Shown: positions 11,675-24,042, numbered from the stretch's first letter. The stretch is 64,000 nucleotides of DNA from Rutidosis leptorrhynchoides (GCF_046630445.1 NC_092333.1:339625001-339689000); one strand, 5' to 3'. The notes: a model not told the origin generated them from the letters alone. Translations and numbers: made by a program.

Positions 11675-14278
11675 CCATAGTCCATGGTACCTTGCAAGTA
11701 TCTTAATATTCTTTTAGAAGCTCCGTAATGTATTTGAGTATGGTTTTGCACGTACCTGGATAGCAGACTCGTTGCGTACATGATGTCTGGTCTTGTTGCT
11801 GTTAGATATAGTAGACTTCTAATGAGACTTCTGAATCTTGAAGCAACCGCTTTCTCCGATCCATCTTCTTGTCTCATCTTCTCATTTGCAACTAGTGGTG
11901 TGGCTACGGTTTTACAACCATATAGTTTAAATTTCTTCAGGAGATTTTCTGTATATTTCTTTTGGCATATAAAGATGCCTTCATTTTCTTGACTGATTTC
12001 GATTCCAAGAAAATAACGCATCAATCCAAGGTCGCTCATCTCGAACGTTTTCATCATGTCTTCTTTAAATTGTTGTATCATCCTCTCATTGTTTCCAGTA
12101 TATATTAGATCATCGACATACAAGGAAATAATGAGAGTGTCTGAGTTACCTTGGTTTTTGATGTAAAGTGTGGGCTCACTTTGACTCCTCCTGAACCCTG
12201 AACTTGTGAAGTAGCTGTCAATGCAACTATACCAAGCACGTGGTGCTTGTTTTAGTCCATATAAGGCTTTCTTTAGCTTTAGAACTTGATCTTCTTTTCC
12301 TTGCTGAACGAACCCTTGTGGTTGCTCCACGTATATTTCTTCTTCCAGAAACCCATTTAGAAAGGCTGATTTCACATCTAGTTGGTGAATCTTCCATCTT
12401 CGTTGAGCTGCTAATGCCAAAAGTGCTCTTATAGTATCCAGTCGAGCTACGGGTGCGTAGGTTTCGGTGTAGTCAACTCCTGGTTGTTGCGAGTAGCCTT
12501 TAGCTACTAGCCTTGCTTTGTGTTTTTGTATAGATCCATCAGGGTTGAGCTTTGTTTTGTAAACCCACTTTACTCCAATGATTTCTTTATTTTCTGGAGG
12601 ATCAACTAACTCCCATGTGTTGTTTTTCTCGATCATTTTGATTTCTTCGTTCATAGCGGCCACCCACTTTTCATCTATGGCTGCAACTTCATAGCTTTCA
12701 GGTTCTATAGTTGTAAAGTTGCAAGTCTCGTATATCTCTGCTAACGCTTTGACTCTTTCAGGTGTGGACTCTGGACTTGACTCGTCTTGCGCCAAAGGTA
12801 ATCTTGTCGACGGAGAAGTTGGTGTAGTAGGGCTTGTTTCTCCAGTACTTTCCTGTTGTTCAGAATGCTCCAATTGTAGTGGTTGTTGAGCTGGAGTTTC
12901 CATAGATATTTGCGACAAATATGTTTGTCTTTCAACTTTGTCTTTCTCCCAGTTCCAAGAAGCGTCTTCGTCAAACTCCACGTCTCGGCTAATCATGATG
13001 TTATTTGTTTTCAGATTATAGACTCGGTAGCCTTTTGACTGTGTGCTATAGCCCAAAAATATTCCTTTTTCTGATTTTTCTTGGAGCTTGTGACGTTTCT
13101 TCTTTGGAATATGGATGTAGCAGATACACCCAAATACTCGCAGATGATTCGCCGACAGTTTCCTTCCACTCCATGCCTCTATCGGAGTCTTGTTTTTGAC
13201 AACTTTCGTTGGACAGCAATTCAAAATATATACAGCCGTGTATACAGCTTCAGCCCAGAAACTGTTTGGAAGGCCTTTTTCATGTATCATTGTTTTGGCC
13301 ATTTCCATTACAGTTCTGTTTTTGCGTTCAGAGACGCCATTTTGTTCAGGGGCGTAACCAACAGTGAGTTGGTGTTTAACACCTTCATCTTCACAAAATT
13401 TATTGAATTGTGTAGAGGTGTATTCTTTCCCTCTATCACTCCTTAGTGCTTTTATATAATGGCCACTACTTTTTTCTACGAAATTCTTGAACTTCTTGAA
13501 TATCGTAAATACTTCTGATTTTTCACGCATGAAATAAACCCACGTCATTCTAGAATAATCATCGATGAAGAGAATAAAGTACCTGTTTTGGTTAAGTGAC
13601 GGGGTCCTCATTGGTCCACAAACGTCAGTGTGCGCCAGCTCCAGTATACCTTTCGCTCTCCAAGCTTTGTCAAGAGGGAAAGGTTTTCGATGTTGCTTGC
13701 CCATCATACAGCTTTCACATGTGTCAGTGATTTCTTCTATGTTAGGCAAGTCTCTCATCATATTCTTCTGTTGGAGGATTTTTAGTGCGTGAAAGTTAAA
13801 GTGGTCAAATCTTCGATGCCATAGCCAAGATTCTTTGAACTTTCATGGCCGTGTCTCTGATATACTGCCAACGAAGCGGAAAGTTGCGGTTCTCCATTAG
13901 CACTTCGGCTATTAATTTATAGTTGTTTTTCTTGTCATGAATAACACATGATTTATCTTCGAAGTGTAAAGAGTATCTGTGCTCCATCATTTGGCCAACA
14001 CTTAGTAAGTTACTTGCTAAGCTTGGTACTAGAAGAACGTCATTAACAGATCGAGTGCAGTTGTTAGTTTGAACAGTTATTGTACCTTTGCCTTTTGTGT
14101 CAACAAGCGCTCCATTCCCAAGTTTGACGCGAGACTTGACAGAGGTGTTGATACTATGAAATAGCTTCTCATCTCCTGTCATGTGATTGCTGCATCCACT
14201 GTCGATGAACCAAGTGTCGTCCCTTTGTTCATTCGCAACATGGCAGGCATAGAATAGCTGGTTTTTGTTCTCCGGTAT
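11675..14278 (-). pseudogene. Copia pol: protease, integrase, RT, partial RNase H
   Basis: The minus-strand frame from 13761 carries GKQHRKPFP of the GAG-pre-integrase region; an integrase core with HTDVCGPM, SDRGKEYTS and NGVSERKNRT; RT with LDVKSAFLNG and YVDDLIYTG (near 12110-12125); and the start of RNase H (SRYVQNHTQIH, then LRYLQGTMDYG). Real homology stops at 11675, so the last 36 or so residues of that open frame are antisense E1 LTR. Upstream, 13805-14273 holds the protease (WFIDSGCSNHMTG, with DSG) in another frame. The LWHRRFDH segment near 13815-13840 continues in the pol frame, so a one-base shift lies close to 13850. Coding resumes across the solo LTR: the gag C terminus (ENEDIP) continues as ENKNQLFYACHVAN once the solo LTR and one GGTAT are removed. 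Confidence 0.92.
14274..14278. repeat. Target-site duplication GGTAT, left of solo LTR
   Basis: Identical to 17149-17153. Removing the LTR and one copy rejoins the copia reading frame. Confidence 0.92.
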
Positions 14279-17148
14279 TGTAACGACCCGGATTTTTTTC
14301 CGATCATTTTATACCTATGAGATTAATATTTACATAAATTAAGCATTACCAACATGATAAGCAATCTAAATTGTTGAGACTTATGTTTTTGAAAAGAGTT
14401 TTACATAACGTTTGACCGTCCAATTTAACCGATGATATCACGAACTATATAACATACGATAATTATACGTTTGTGTATATATATGTATTTATATATATTT
14501 AACATGATCTAAGAATATTTTAACATCTCATTGTGTACTAATAATAATGAGTTATAAGTATAATTTGAAACTACTAACTTAAGTTTTCAAAACAATAACT
14601 ATGTGTGACGTTCTTCGACTTAAATACTTAAAACTTATAATGCTTATACATGTATCGTATAGATATGTATTTTATCACTTTTAAAGGATTTATATACATA
14701 AAATAATATAAGTATATTTACAAAAGATAGCTATATTTGAATTCTCGTTCTATTTTCTCAAGATTTTTATATGTATATCTAGGGTATATGTACCCGTATC
14801 ATACCCAGCTTCTATACGTATTTACTATTGGTATATACACATCACAATCACTTTATTAGCAGCCATGAGTCAGCCAATTTTGGATCTTAGCATGCATGAT
14901 TAATCAATTTGGCATATTATAAGACTTTTGCACAATATTACAAATTTATACATCTTTTCACCACCATTTATACTCCATTCTATTTTCATTTTTACTACAC
15001 ATTTTCTCTAACCAAAAACACACTCTTAGGAACCTTAAGTGTTCTTCACAATCTCATCTAATAACCATGAAGATCTAGCTTCAAAAACAAGCCTTAATCA
15101 TCATAATAAATTCCTTACAAGAACACTTCAAAAATCCTTCCAACTATACAGGTTTACTTCCAACCTTTTGATCCAACTCCACCACTCTTTGATTCCAAGA
15201 TTTTTCTTATCTTTTGCAGTAACTTTGTCCAAGTAACTTGAGGTAGTAACCTTGTTCATAACCTTATTCGATTCATATTCATATAGCTATCTTATTTTGT
15301 GTTGTAAAATTTTAACAACAAGAACATAGTTTGAATGATTTCAAACTTGTTCGGAAACTAAATAGATCCTTCTAACTTGACTTTTAAAACACTTCAAGAC
15401 CTGTAATATATCATAATGATATGCTAACTTAACAAGATACAACTTGTTTTTACAAAGAACACCTTAAAACTGAATCTACGCCGTCGGAGTGCAACCGGGG
15501 GTTGTTTTGGGTTGGATATTTAAAAACCATCTTGAACTTTGAATTGGAAGTTCATGTTCTGAAAAAATGATATTTTTTATTAATATGTTAACACATAAAA
15601 ATTTCATAGTTTAACTCAAAGTGTAAGTATTTTTAGAAAAATGATCATTAAATGTTGTTTTTATGGTGGAAAATGATCACTTTCATAAGTTTCACCAAAG
15701 TTTGACCTATAACCTGTGATTTCGAATAAAAACTAAGGTATTTTCAGTTCATATTCTTAAAATTTAACTCGATCCAAGGAAGTGGCAAGTTGAACCAACA
15801 AAAACGGAGTTGTAATGAAGAAACTACGACTAAAACAAGATCGGGTATCCGAAGCTAGTTTAGCTACGAAAATATTTGGAGAAAAATTAAATTAATCATA
15901 TATTTTCTAATTAATATGATATTTCATATATATTTACTTATGATTTGATTTTATATATTTCAGGACCACCCGTAAACAACACGAGAAGATTAATCATAAG
16001 ACCTCATGATTGTACGCAACACGTCATTTGACAACACGGTACTTTATGTACGCAACACGTCACTTGACAACATGGTACCATGGGTCGAGATTAATTCTGA
16101 TCAATACGAATACGATGTGGTCTTTATTTATTTTATTGAGCAACTAATTATGGACCACTAACATCGGACTGCTAACTACGGACTAAGAAAATATTAAAAG
16201 TATTATAAATATATATATATATATATATGTAACGATTACTTGAAAAGAAAATATGTTGATATATTATATATATGGTTAGGTTTGTGATATCTATCGGAGA
16301 CCAAGTCGAGTTAAATACCTTCAAGGCAAAAGTGAGTATATAGTCCCACTTTTAAACTCTAAATATTTCGGGATGAGAATACATGCATTTTATGATTTAC
16401 GTTATGGACACAAGTGATTAAAAATATATATTCTACGTTGAGTTGTACCACTGGCATACTTCCCTGTAACTTGGTAACTACTATTTACATGAGGTATTGT
16501 AAACGCGGATCCTGTTGATAGATCTATCGGGCCTGACAACCCCAACCGGACTGGACGACCAGTATTCAACGGTTGCACAGTACTTCGTTTCGGTGACTAC
16601 ACATGGTACGGTGTAGTAAGATTTCATAATAAAGGGAATATGCGACGTTGATTAAATGTTAAGTATGGTTATCAAGTGCTCAACAACTTAGAATATTTTT
16701 ATTAAAACGTTTATATATTAAATCTTGTGGTCTATATTTATAACGCTGCCGGCATTAAACCTATATCTCACCAACTTTATGTTGACGTTTTAAGCATGTT
16801 TATTCTCAGGTGATAACTAAAAGCTTCCGCTGCAACATGTTGAATTTAAGCAAGATCTTGAGTATGCATATTTGTGTCAAAAATAAAACTGCATATCGGA
16901 GGATTTGTAATGTAAAATATGTTGGAAGTCGTATTGTTATTATCACATGTAAAGTTTGTAAGTCTAAGATTATCGCTAAACGATAATCATTATTAAGTTG
17001 TTTAAACCTTGTATTTGTAATAAAAGTTATAGTTTGTATTGTAAAAACGAATGCAGTTTTTGAAAAACGTCGCATATAGAGGTCAATACCTCGCGATGAA
17101 ATCATATGTTATTGTATTCGTCCTTATGGTTAAGGTCGGGTTATGACA
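14279..17148 (+). mobile_element. Solo LTR of a long-LTR gypsy family, 2870 bp
   Basis: Begins TGTAACGACC and ends TTATGACA, with no internal sequence, and is flanked by perfect 5-bp duplications GGTAT at 14274-14278 and 17149-17153. It resembles the E1 and E3 LTRs in three blocks (16370-16386, 16518-16543 and 16767-16810) but is otherwise different, so it is a separate family. It is the expected product of recombination between the two LTRs of a full element. It contains a short TA run (16207-16228) and a two-unit 36-bp tandem repeat (16011-16078). No coding sequence is recognised. Confidence 0.93.
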
Positions 17149-17153
17149 GGTAT
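17149..17153. repeat. Target-site duplication GGTAT, right of solo LTR
   Basis: Identical to 14274-14278. Confidence 0.92.
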
Positions 17154-18074
17154 ATCTTCATTTTCTTCCGTGAAGTTTGCTCGATGATTTTGTTTTAAAC
17201 GACAATCTTTTTCTAGATGCCCAAATCTTTTGCAGTTATTGCATTGTGGCTTCCCTTTGTGGAAATAATCTTTCTTCAAGTGATTTGTCTTTTTACAAAT
17301 GCCACATGGAGGGTAGCCGTTCCTTCTTTGATCGAACCCAGTTCTGGGTTTTTCTCCTCCTTTTGATTTTTCTTCAAAAATTCTTTTCCCCCCATTATTA
17401 GATTTTTGTGACCGCAATTTGAGTTTAGACTGAAAGGCACTTTCAAGTGAGTTTTCACTACGCCGACTCAGTCTAGCCTCGTATGCTTCAAGAGAGCCAA
17501 TTAATTCTGGTACCGACAGAGTCTCGATGTTTTTTGACTCTTCGATAGCAGTAATGACATGATCATATTTTTCTGTCATACTGATAAGTATTTTTTCTAC
17601 GATCCTCTTATCAGTTATGTTATCTCCGTAGGCTCTCATTTGATTTACTATTTCTTTAATTCTAGAATAGTAATCTTTTACGGTCTCAGTGTCTTTCATG
17701 TTTAAATTTTCAAAATCTCATCTTAGAGTTAGTAGCTTGACAGATCTCACCTTGACATTTCCTTGAAATTCTTCTTGAAGAATCTTCCACGCCTCTTTGG
17801 CTGTCGTAGCTTCCATGATTCGTGGAAATATAGACGGTGTCAAGGCTTGTTGAATGTAGCCTAGAGCGGCAGCATTTCTTACAACATTTTTGTTGTATTT
17901 TTCTTGTTCTTCTGTGGACAGAGTTTCATCGTCTTTTGGATTTGTAAACCCGACTTCGACAATATCCCACAAGCTTTGTGCTTGAAAATATGTCTTCATT
18001 CGGATACTCCAAAAATCATAGTTGTCGCCATCAAAGATGGGGACGAGAATATTGTATGCACCAACGGTAGTCAT
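17149..18074 (-). pseudogene. Copia gag, one in-frame stop
   Basis: Minus strand. The start is probably the ATG at 18074 (MTTVGAYNILVPIFDGDNYDFW), as copia gag proteins usually begin this way; an in-frame ATG lies 15 bases upstream at 18089. The gag homology (FDGDNYDFWSIRMKTYF) runs to 17721, where a TGA interrupts it, and continues from 17699. Two zinc-knuckle-like segments follow: CGICKKTNHLKKDYFH, with the last Cys replaced by Tyr, and an intact CNNCKRFGHLEKDC. The frame runs into the solo LTR at 17148. It would have formed the particle and bound RNA. Confidence 0.9.
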
Positions 18075-18100
18075 GGTGTACACGATCAAACGCCCAAACA

Positions 18101-18113
18101 GCTCTTGATACCA
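18101..18113 (-). other. Primer-binding site of the copia element
   Basis: On the minus strand it reads TGGTATCAAGAGC, a common Met tRNA-type primer site in copia elements. It lies two bases from the LTR and just before gag. Confidence 0.88.
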
Positions 18114-18115
18114 CT

Positions 18116-18486
18116 TGTTAGATTTAGTTTAATTAAATGTGATTGATTAATTTTAGTTAGAAGTATTATATTGTTTATATATTGTTGAGGGGATGTTTTG
18201 TAAATATGAGAAATATGGGGCAAGACTTGTGTTTAAAGTGGAAAGGTTTTTTATTACTTTTGAGTTTTTGGTTTTTTTTTTACATTTAAATTTACACTCA
18301 ATGTGGCTATTTATAGCCATCAATATGTCGGTGGACTTTGCTCTAAATTTCTCTGATATTTTAACTTTGCTTGACATATACTAACTTCTAGTATTTACTT
18401 ATAAAATATATATTAGTTAGTAAATATCTATTAGCTAGTTATCTAATTAATTCTAGATAACTCTAGAAATACATTATAATTTAACA
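18116..18486 (-). repeat. 5' LTR of the copia element, 371 bp
   Basis: On the minus strand it begins TGTTA and ends TAACA, a 5-bp terminal inverted repeat, and abuts the primer site. The other LTR is outside the window. The base run AAGGT at 18487-18491 should be one target duplication. Confidence 0.85.
18308..18315 (-). promoter_or_regulatory. TATA box of the copia LTR
   Basis: TATAAATA on the minus strand, inside the LTR, followed by GCC. It is a typical plant Pol II TATA element, about 190 bases before the LTR end. Confidence 0.7.
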
Positions 18487-18499
18487 AAGGTAAACGAGG

Positions 18500-19690
18500 T
18501 CTTTGACAGGACAATTCAATATCTACATATTTATTCACTTTGTTAATGGAGATTTGTCTTTGATGCTTAAACAAAGTGTTAAGAATTCTGAGTTATTCTG
18601 GTTTAATCTGAAGTGTGAGAAGCTGAATTTTTTTAAATTATGTTATGATAATGATGAATACTTTTTACTTTTGTATGCTAATAAGGAGTGGTCAGTATTA
18701 TAACATTGACGTCCGAGGAGTTCAAGATTTGCTCAAGTCTTGTGCCTAGCTTGACGAGAAGTAAACCTTTTTTTGCTAATGTTTCAAACAACACGAAAGC
18801 TGCTACTTTATTGATTCTACCTTTGAGGATGGTAATCTCTCAGTTAATTACTTGGCCGTCTCGCTTGTTCCTTCGTGTCTATCACATTGCATAAAGTTTT
18901 TGTGGATCATGTGAAATAGAAGAATGCGACTTTACTGGTATTCATTTTTTATCTTACCAGCTACCATTATTAATGAGATGGAGACCTTGATGCGGTTTCC
19001 TTATAGTGTCAAGGAGATCTTAAATGTAGAAAAGCTAAAGTTTAGTGGTCTAGGGTCTGCCTTTGAAAAGAGGAGGGTAGTCTTGGAATTGAGAGACTTA
19101 AAGGGTGATCTTGGCGTATTCTTACTTGTAAGAATTATGTATAGGTTAAATGGATCCATACTTATTGGCTAAGAGGTAGGAATTAATGGGTAGCGCCTAT
19201 AGTGGCTGGTTCTAGTGTTTGTTAGAGCAAACCCACTGTTATTCGGTCCCAGATTAGTGATAAGGTGGTTAATATTATTGAAATTTTGAGATCCACCTTA
19301 GCTTGGGATGATACTCGGAGTTAATGTGGCCTTATAGCTAATCATATTTCGACTAGAGAAATTCATAAAGCAGGCTTTTTATGAATGATTGTTAGATAAT
19401 GTTGGTGATACAGGTTGGAAGTGCCAACTTATTGTCATTCTCTATTTCATGTTTTGAATCATGTTTAAACACTGATTCCTTGTGATCTCCCGGATGAAAT
19501 AGTGTGAAAATATGGTGCTAGTTTGTTACATGTTTTTCGATATATGTTGTGTGGAACTCTATTCGTTCACATAGTAATCAAGTTCTATGATTCTATTTGG
19601 TTTGGTATGTAGTACGTATCCCTCATCATTATTTTATTGTCTGGATTTTATGGTATGAAAATTTAAATACTCAATTTAGAGACTCAATTT
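18500..19690 (+). pseudogene. L1-type LINE ORF2 remnant (RT end and zinc-binding region)
   Basis: Translated pieces in shifting plus frames resemble the distal reverse transcriptase and the zf-RVT region of plant LINEs: CEKLNFFKLCYDNDE; EEFKICSSLVPSL; PATIINEMETLMRF; KAKVKWSG-like and VKWIHTYWLRGRN segments near 19020-19190; AWDDTRS, then LIANHISTREIHKAGF near 19300-19380; and HYFIVWILWYENLNTQ near 19630-19670. Many stops and small deletions separate them. The active-site part of the RT lies upstream and is not present. The enzyme would have copied RNA at a nicked target. Confidence 0.72.
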
Positions 19691-19773
19691 AGAGACTGAT
19701 GCGAACAATCAAGCTCTAAAAGACTACCATTACTGAATCATTACCTATGTTAAATTTATTTCCAATAACGTAT

Positions 19774-19790
19774 GAATAGTTCCTAGATTT
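19774..19790. repeat. SINE target-site duplication, left
   Basis: GAATAGTTCCTAGATTT, identical to 20118-20134. Confidence 0.9.
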
Positions 19791-20117
19791 TTTTTTTTTA
19801 ACGGCGATTTTTTTTTTGCATCAGTAGATCATTTCTTTCAACGACCCTCATCATTTGCACGTTACACACACGTTCGGGCGGAAATCCGAACACGATCGAC
19901 GGTACCCGGGAAAACATCCATTCGGGCAGTGGTTCCGAGTAGGGGTCCGTGAACGAATCCGGTAAAACCTCCCTATAGAGTCAATATATACCACCATTAT
20001 TGGTGTTCAATTGGTTTAAAGAAAATCATGTCATCCCTAAGGATCGAACCCATGACCTCTCCCTATCCCATGACACAAAGAACATGGGGAGAATCGTTGG
20101 GCTATGCCCGCAAGTTC
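19791..20117 (-). mobile_element. tRNA-derived SINE with 17-bp target duplication
   Basis: On the minus strand the 5' end begins near GAACTTGCGGGCATAGCCCA (A-box-like) and carries a B-box-like GGGTTCGATCC about 50 bases in. The 3' end has two A-runs (T-runs on the plus strand, about 19788-19820). The element is flanked by direct repeats of GAATAGTTCCTAGATTT at 19774-19790 and 20118-20134. About 327 bp. It would be transcribed by Pol III and moved by LINE enzymes. Confidence 0.88.
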
Positions 20118-20134
20118 GAATAGTTCCTAGATTT
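20118..20134. repeat. SINE target-site duplication, right
   Basis: GAATAGTTCCTAGATTT, identical to 19774-19790. Confidence 0.9.
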
Positions 20135-22087
20135 AGATTAATGGATTCATAAATCAATGCCTTGGAATATGAATAAATGGACGAAAATGGATTGACATTA
20201 GCATGACCTGATCCATTCTCAGAGATTAACCCTGAACCCGATAGATCGTTCTTTTTTACAGTATATGAAATAGGTGACTTTGTTAAGTCAGTTCTTAGAA
20301 AATCTCTATTTAAATCATTTGTCCTTATTTTAACAAAGGAAGCAAATGCCCTTTCAATCTTTTTGTCTTGGTCTCAATCTCAATTCAACCCTAACAAGTG
20401 CGAACTAATATTTTTCTTTGAAAGGCGGTGAATTCTAAAGCCAATAAAACAGTAGCTACTACGGCATAAACTGCTCATTTTTTCTTCCCCTCGAGTATAG
20501 CATGATGAGCTTATATAAAGTTTTGTGGAGTGAATATGTAATTTTAATTTGAAAAAATTACGTGGATCATCTATGTGGTTTACTTTAAACTGCATGGATC
20601 GTTCCAAAACCTAGTTTTTTACGTTGGTAGTTCTTAAAATTACATTTTTAACACCGGCCCTCCCTCCATCTAACGGTCGTTTATTTTTTCCGTTAAATCA
20701 AGACATATGTGTATCATGTCAGGACATAATTGTCAATTCATGTGTTCTCCTTCTATTAGATATCGTTTCCTTCATTCTCTAATAGTTTTTTAACCCTTCA
20801 AATAAACCCACCAAATTAGAGTTATTTCCTTGTGCTACTGATGCACACAAATAATCTAGTGCAGGAAGATCTAAACACAGGCAGGGGTGAAACTGCCCCT
20901 TCAAAAGCCCAAATTATATAACAAGAATAACTTAAATATTGTTGATACTTAAAAAAACATGATCCTTTCAATAGTATAAAAAATGTTTTGCTTCCTACAT
21001 TCCAAATTTCCAATAACGTAATTAACTTCACACCTGATGTAGTGTATATCAACAATCATGCACAACCATACAACAAAATTTCCAAAGAATGGTTAAAAAT
21101 AAATATTAAATACGTATCATGAACCCCAAAGTCAATATATCCATCTCTATGATTATAGTATAAGATATATATGTACTAATATGCGGACAAAAAATATAGT
21201 TACAAGACGGATTAGTTTGAACCATGAAAACACGTACACATACTAATAATAGAAATGATTTATACAAACTTTCATAAATAAAAATTATATAAAAATACTT
21301 TTCTCCATTTGAGTATTGTGAACAAGTTATGTTGTTTAAATATTGTGGATTTGATCAAAATATAGTCATTTACTTTAGATCATGTGTGTGATTAAAGATA
21401 CATTATTTGCATTTATCCATATATCGTATGGTAATAAATACTTTGACCTATTAAAGATATTCCTTCAAACTTTATTGATTTCATATTACCATATTAATTA
21501 GTGCTTTTATTCCTCACATGAAATTTTGGGTAAACGTGATAAGATTTTCTAGTTCGATTTATCGAACTGGTAGTGAAGTTTAAATATTAACTTAGTTATT
21601 CTATTATAATTTTTTCCATTTCATAAGACCAACCTAAGATATGTTGATAGTGCGATTTAAATATCAAAACTTTTGCTGGAATATCAAGAAACCATCATTT
21701 ACTAGGACATTTTGTGTTGGTTATTTTCTCACAGGCATATGTAATCTATATGTACAATTACATATAGCATTATGTTATTGATAGTGTTCCACATCTCCAA
21801 TACACATGCAAAGAAATATACTCGAAGATAATGGCTTACGAGGGTATCACATATACAAAGACCAAAGGTATAAAACTAAGTCAAATATATAGGTTGAAGC
21901 TAAGCTTTGAGCGAGAAAACTCTACCAATGTTTACCGCCCAAAGGACTAAAAAGCAAGTAAACAAATTTACTTTCCTAGTTCAGTAAACAAAAATAGAAA
22001 GTGAACTAACTCTTTCTAGGATTGTCTTGGAAATCGATTATAGACTACTGGGAGTTGGTTAAAACCCTAAAAGGAGTCATTTCCCTC
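20135..22087. other. AT-rich sequence, nothing recognised
   Basis: No coding homology on either strand. 20530-20760 reads like the non-coding end of a plant DNA transposon, but I found no partner end or target duplication. The last few hundred bases before 22088 may be the start of the LTR of the Tat-type element that follows. Confidence 0.4.
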
Positions 22088-22095
22088 TATAAAAG
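22088..22095 (+). promoter_or_regulatory. TATA box, probable LTR of the Tat-type element
   Basis: TATAAAAG in a CCCTCTATAAAAGGAAGG context, about 290 bases before the first gag-like frame. No primer site was recognised between it and the frame. Confidence 0.5.
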
Positions 22096-22384
22096 GAAGG
22101 CATCATCTTTAGAAGAAATATGTCATCACACACCCTCAATCACTCACATCTAACACATATGCATGCACTTATGTGCTAGTATACATTGATGGCATAAAGT
22201 GAGAGTCATCTTATTACCTTCGATGAATCACCAATAAAAAATATCACCTTCTCATTTGCTAAATTCTCATGGTCATAGTGATTAGAACAAACTAACCTTA
22301 TCTCTTCGATAAGCTACACCGAAAAGTGTCATCCGTTGGACACACAAAAATACACACTTTTTTAGACAATGCTAAACTGTCGTC

Positions 22385-23941
22385 ATGGTTGATTCCGAAC
22401 ACCCACCACCGGGGTTCACCTCACCATTACAAATCACAATGGCCGAGGTCGTCACCCAGACACCACTTATCCTTGCAGCACCCATATCGGCAAACTGTAA
22501 TGATTCAAACTCTGTAGGACAACCACCTCTAATCGATAAAACCTTCATAATTAACATCTATGAAAACATCAGGATGTTCATGAGAAGTCTACGTGCGGAG
22601 GGTCACTTCCAAAGTTGGCGAAACCTCACCTATGAAAGTGAAGAATACGACGAAGAAATGGAGATGGAAGCGCTACCCAACTAAAGCCTTCCATCTACAA
22701 CCCAACCAGTCATTTCACTAACTCTGACAGTATCCTCATTAACAAAATAAACCGAAGCCACTCGCACACCACGACTTACCTTCAGAGGTCCCGTTACACC
22801 ACAATATACCTACAATGCGATAACAACCATCCACCATTGTCCTAAGCACCGAACAATAGAGCCAAGTTCATAATAAAACAGGGATTGATATGCATAATAG
22901 AGCCAAATACAGTTAATGGCTCCCTAAGGAACGCCTTATGTCAACCCTACTTTACCCCACATGGGAATGATCCTAGTGACGAACCAATAAACCATAGAAC
23001 CCAAACCTACCAACACCAAACACGGAATGGGCCACCGAACACAACACAAACTACTTAGGCATACCATCCTTACCAGAATTGTTATGGAGGAAATCCTCGT
23101 GTTCAAAATAACTTCAGCAGCAGCTTGCACGCCATTATCACCTAGATACTGACAGCTTCATGAAGAACAAAAAAATCCCTTCGTACAAAGCATCAAGAAT
23201 CACCCACTACCGGATCGAAGGGAAATGGCATCTCACCTAGGGTACTATGAAAGGAAAGACGCTCCTAACGATTATATAAACATATTCGAAGGTGCTTCAA
23301 GAATGTCAAAGTGGGGCTGGCATTGTCATGCCACACTTTCTCCTACATTCATAAAGGGGATGCAAGGATCTGGTTTGACTCTCTCTTCAAAACCTCTTTC
23401 TCTAGCTTCGATGACTTGAAACGTCAGTTCAAATTGAAGTTTAGCCAACAGAATCGACATAAGAAGAATCATGTAGTGGATTACTGGGTTGAGCATAAAG
23501 AAAAAGAAGGTTCGAGGGCCTCCCGAAGCCGGTATAATGATGAAACCCAACAAATCTTAGGACTCTTAGAGTTTCTAAAGAATATCAATGGACCTATATT
23601 GATGCAAGGTCCGACCTCTCATCAAACACCTCAGCTATGACCTCCTAGATACTTACGAAGCTCTTCTTCACAAGTCCTATGTATGGCTACACGCCAAAGA
23701 TACAACTAGTACCGTTGTGAAAGAAGATCACCAAGTCAGTAAACGAAAAGAAAGGCATATAAGAAGAGAAAAAAAGAAACAGGTTCATTTCGTACTGGAG
23801 GGAGCCTACCTCCGGAATCTTCGGGACACTAATAAAATCCCCAAAATAAATCCTTCGCTACAGAAAGAGTGGCCCAAGCATTTGAAACCCCACCTAAGAT
23901 AACAAGTGATATGACCAAAACATGCGGTTTTATTTATGCGG
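22385..23941 (+). pseudogene. Tat-type gypsy gag, decayed (first part)
   Basis: A 99-codon frame at 22385-22684 is followed by broken frames, then recognisable gag: YERKDAPNDYINIFEGASRMSKW; GDARIWFDSLFKTSFSSFDDL; and FKLKFSQQNRHKKNHV with RYNDETQQILGL, between about 23240 and 23580. Its continuation, in another frame, reaches 23900. The last host segment, TKTCGFIYA, is the first half of the usual zinc knuckle. The second half (GDETDECFHL) is at 36722 onward, so LTR-like X and E2 were inserted inside the knuckle. Multiple frameshifts and stops make it inactive. Confidence 0.82.
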
Positions 23942-24042
23942 TGTTGTTAAGTCGCAAAATGTCAGAATCAGCTACCAGAAGGGTCAGTAGTTTTAAATTT
24001 ATATTTAGCCAGGCCTAAATCATACTATTCCTTATTATGATG
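23942..24042 (-). mobile_element. X: LTR-like insertion, left fragment
   Basis: Begins TGTTG right where the Tat zinc knuckle breaks. The other end, at 36713-36717, is CAACA, so X has LTR-like inverted termini and is split by E2. Total length would be about 1.9 kb. No matching target duplication is visible (TGCGG on the left, AGCTA on the right). Confidence 0.6.

Larger units (their letters stand above)
11675..18486 (-). mobile_element. Ty1/copia retrotransposon, minus strand, interrupted twice
   Basis: Read on the minus strand: LTR, primer site, gag, protease, integrase, RT and part of RNase H. Integrase before RT is the copia order. The 3' end is cut at 11675 by E1, and the remainder should lie beyond the left edge of the window. 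A solo gypsy LTR (14279-17148) sits between gag and protease. One nonsense change in gag and a frameshift near 13850 show the copy is inactive. The family resembles TNT1-type copia elements; I do not assign a lineage. Confidence 0.93.

Noticed and set aside
23936..23941. Target duplication for X
   Set aside because: Left TGCGG and right AGCTA do not match, so no duplication is claimed.
18487..24042. Host gene candidates between the copia element and E2
   Set aside because: All readable coding belongs to a LINE or a Tat-type gag; the remaining frames are short and lack recognisable domains.
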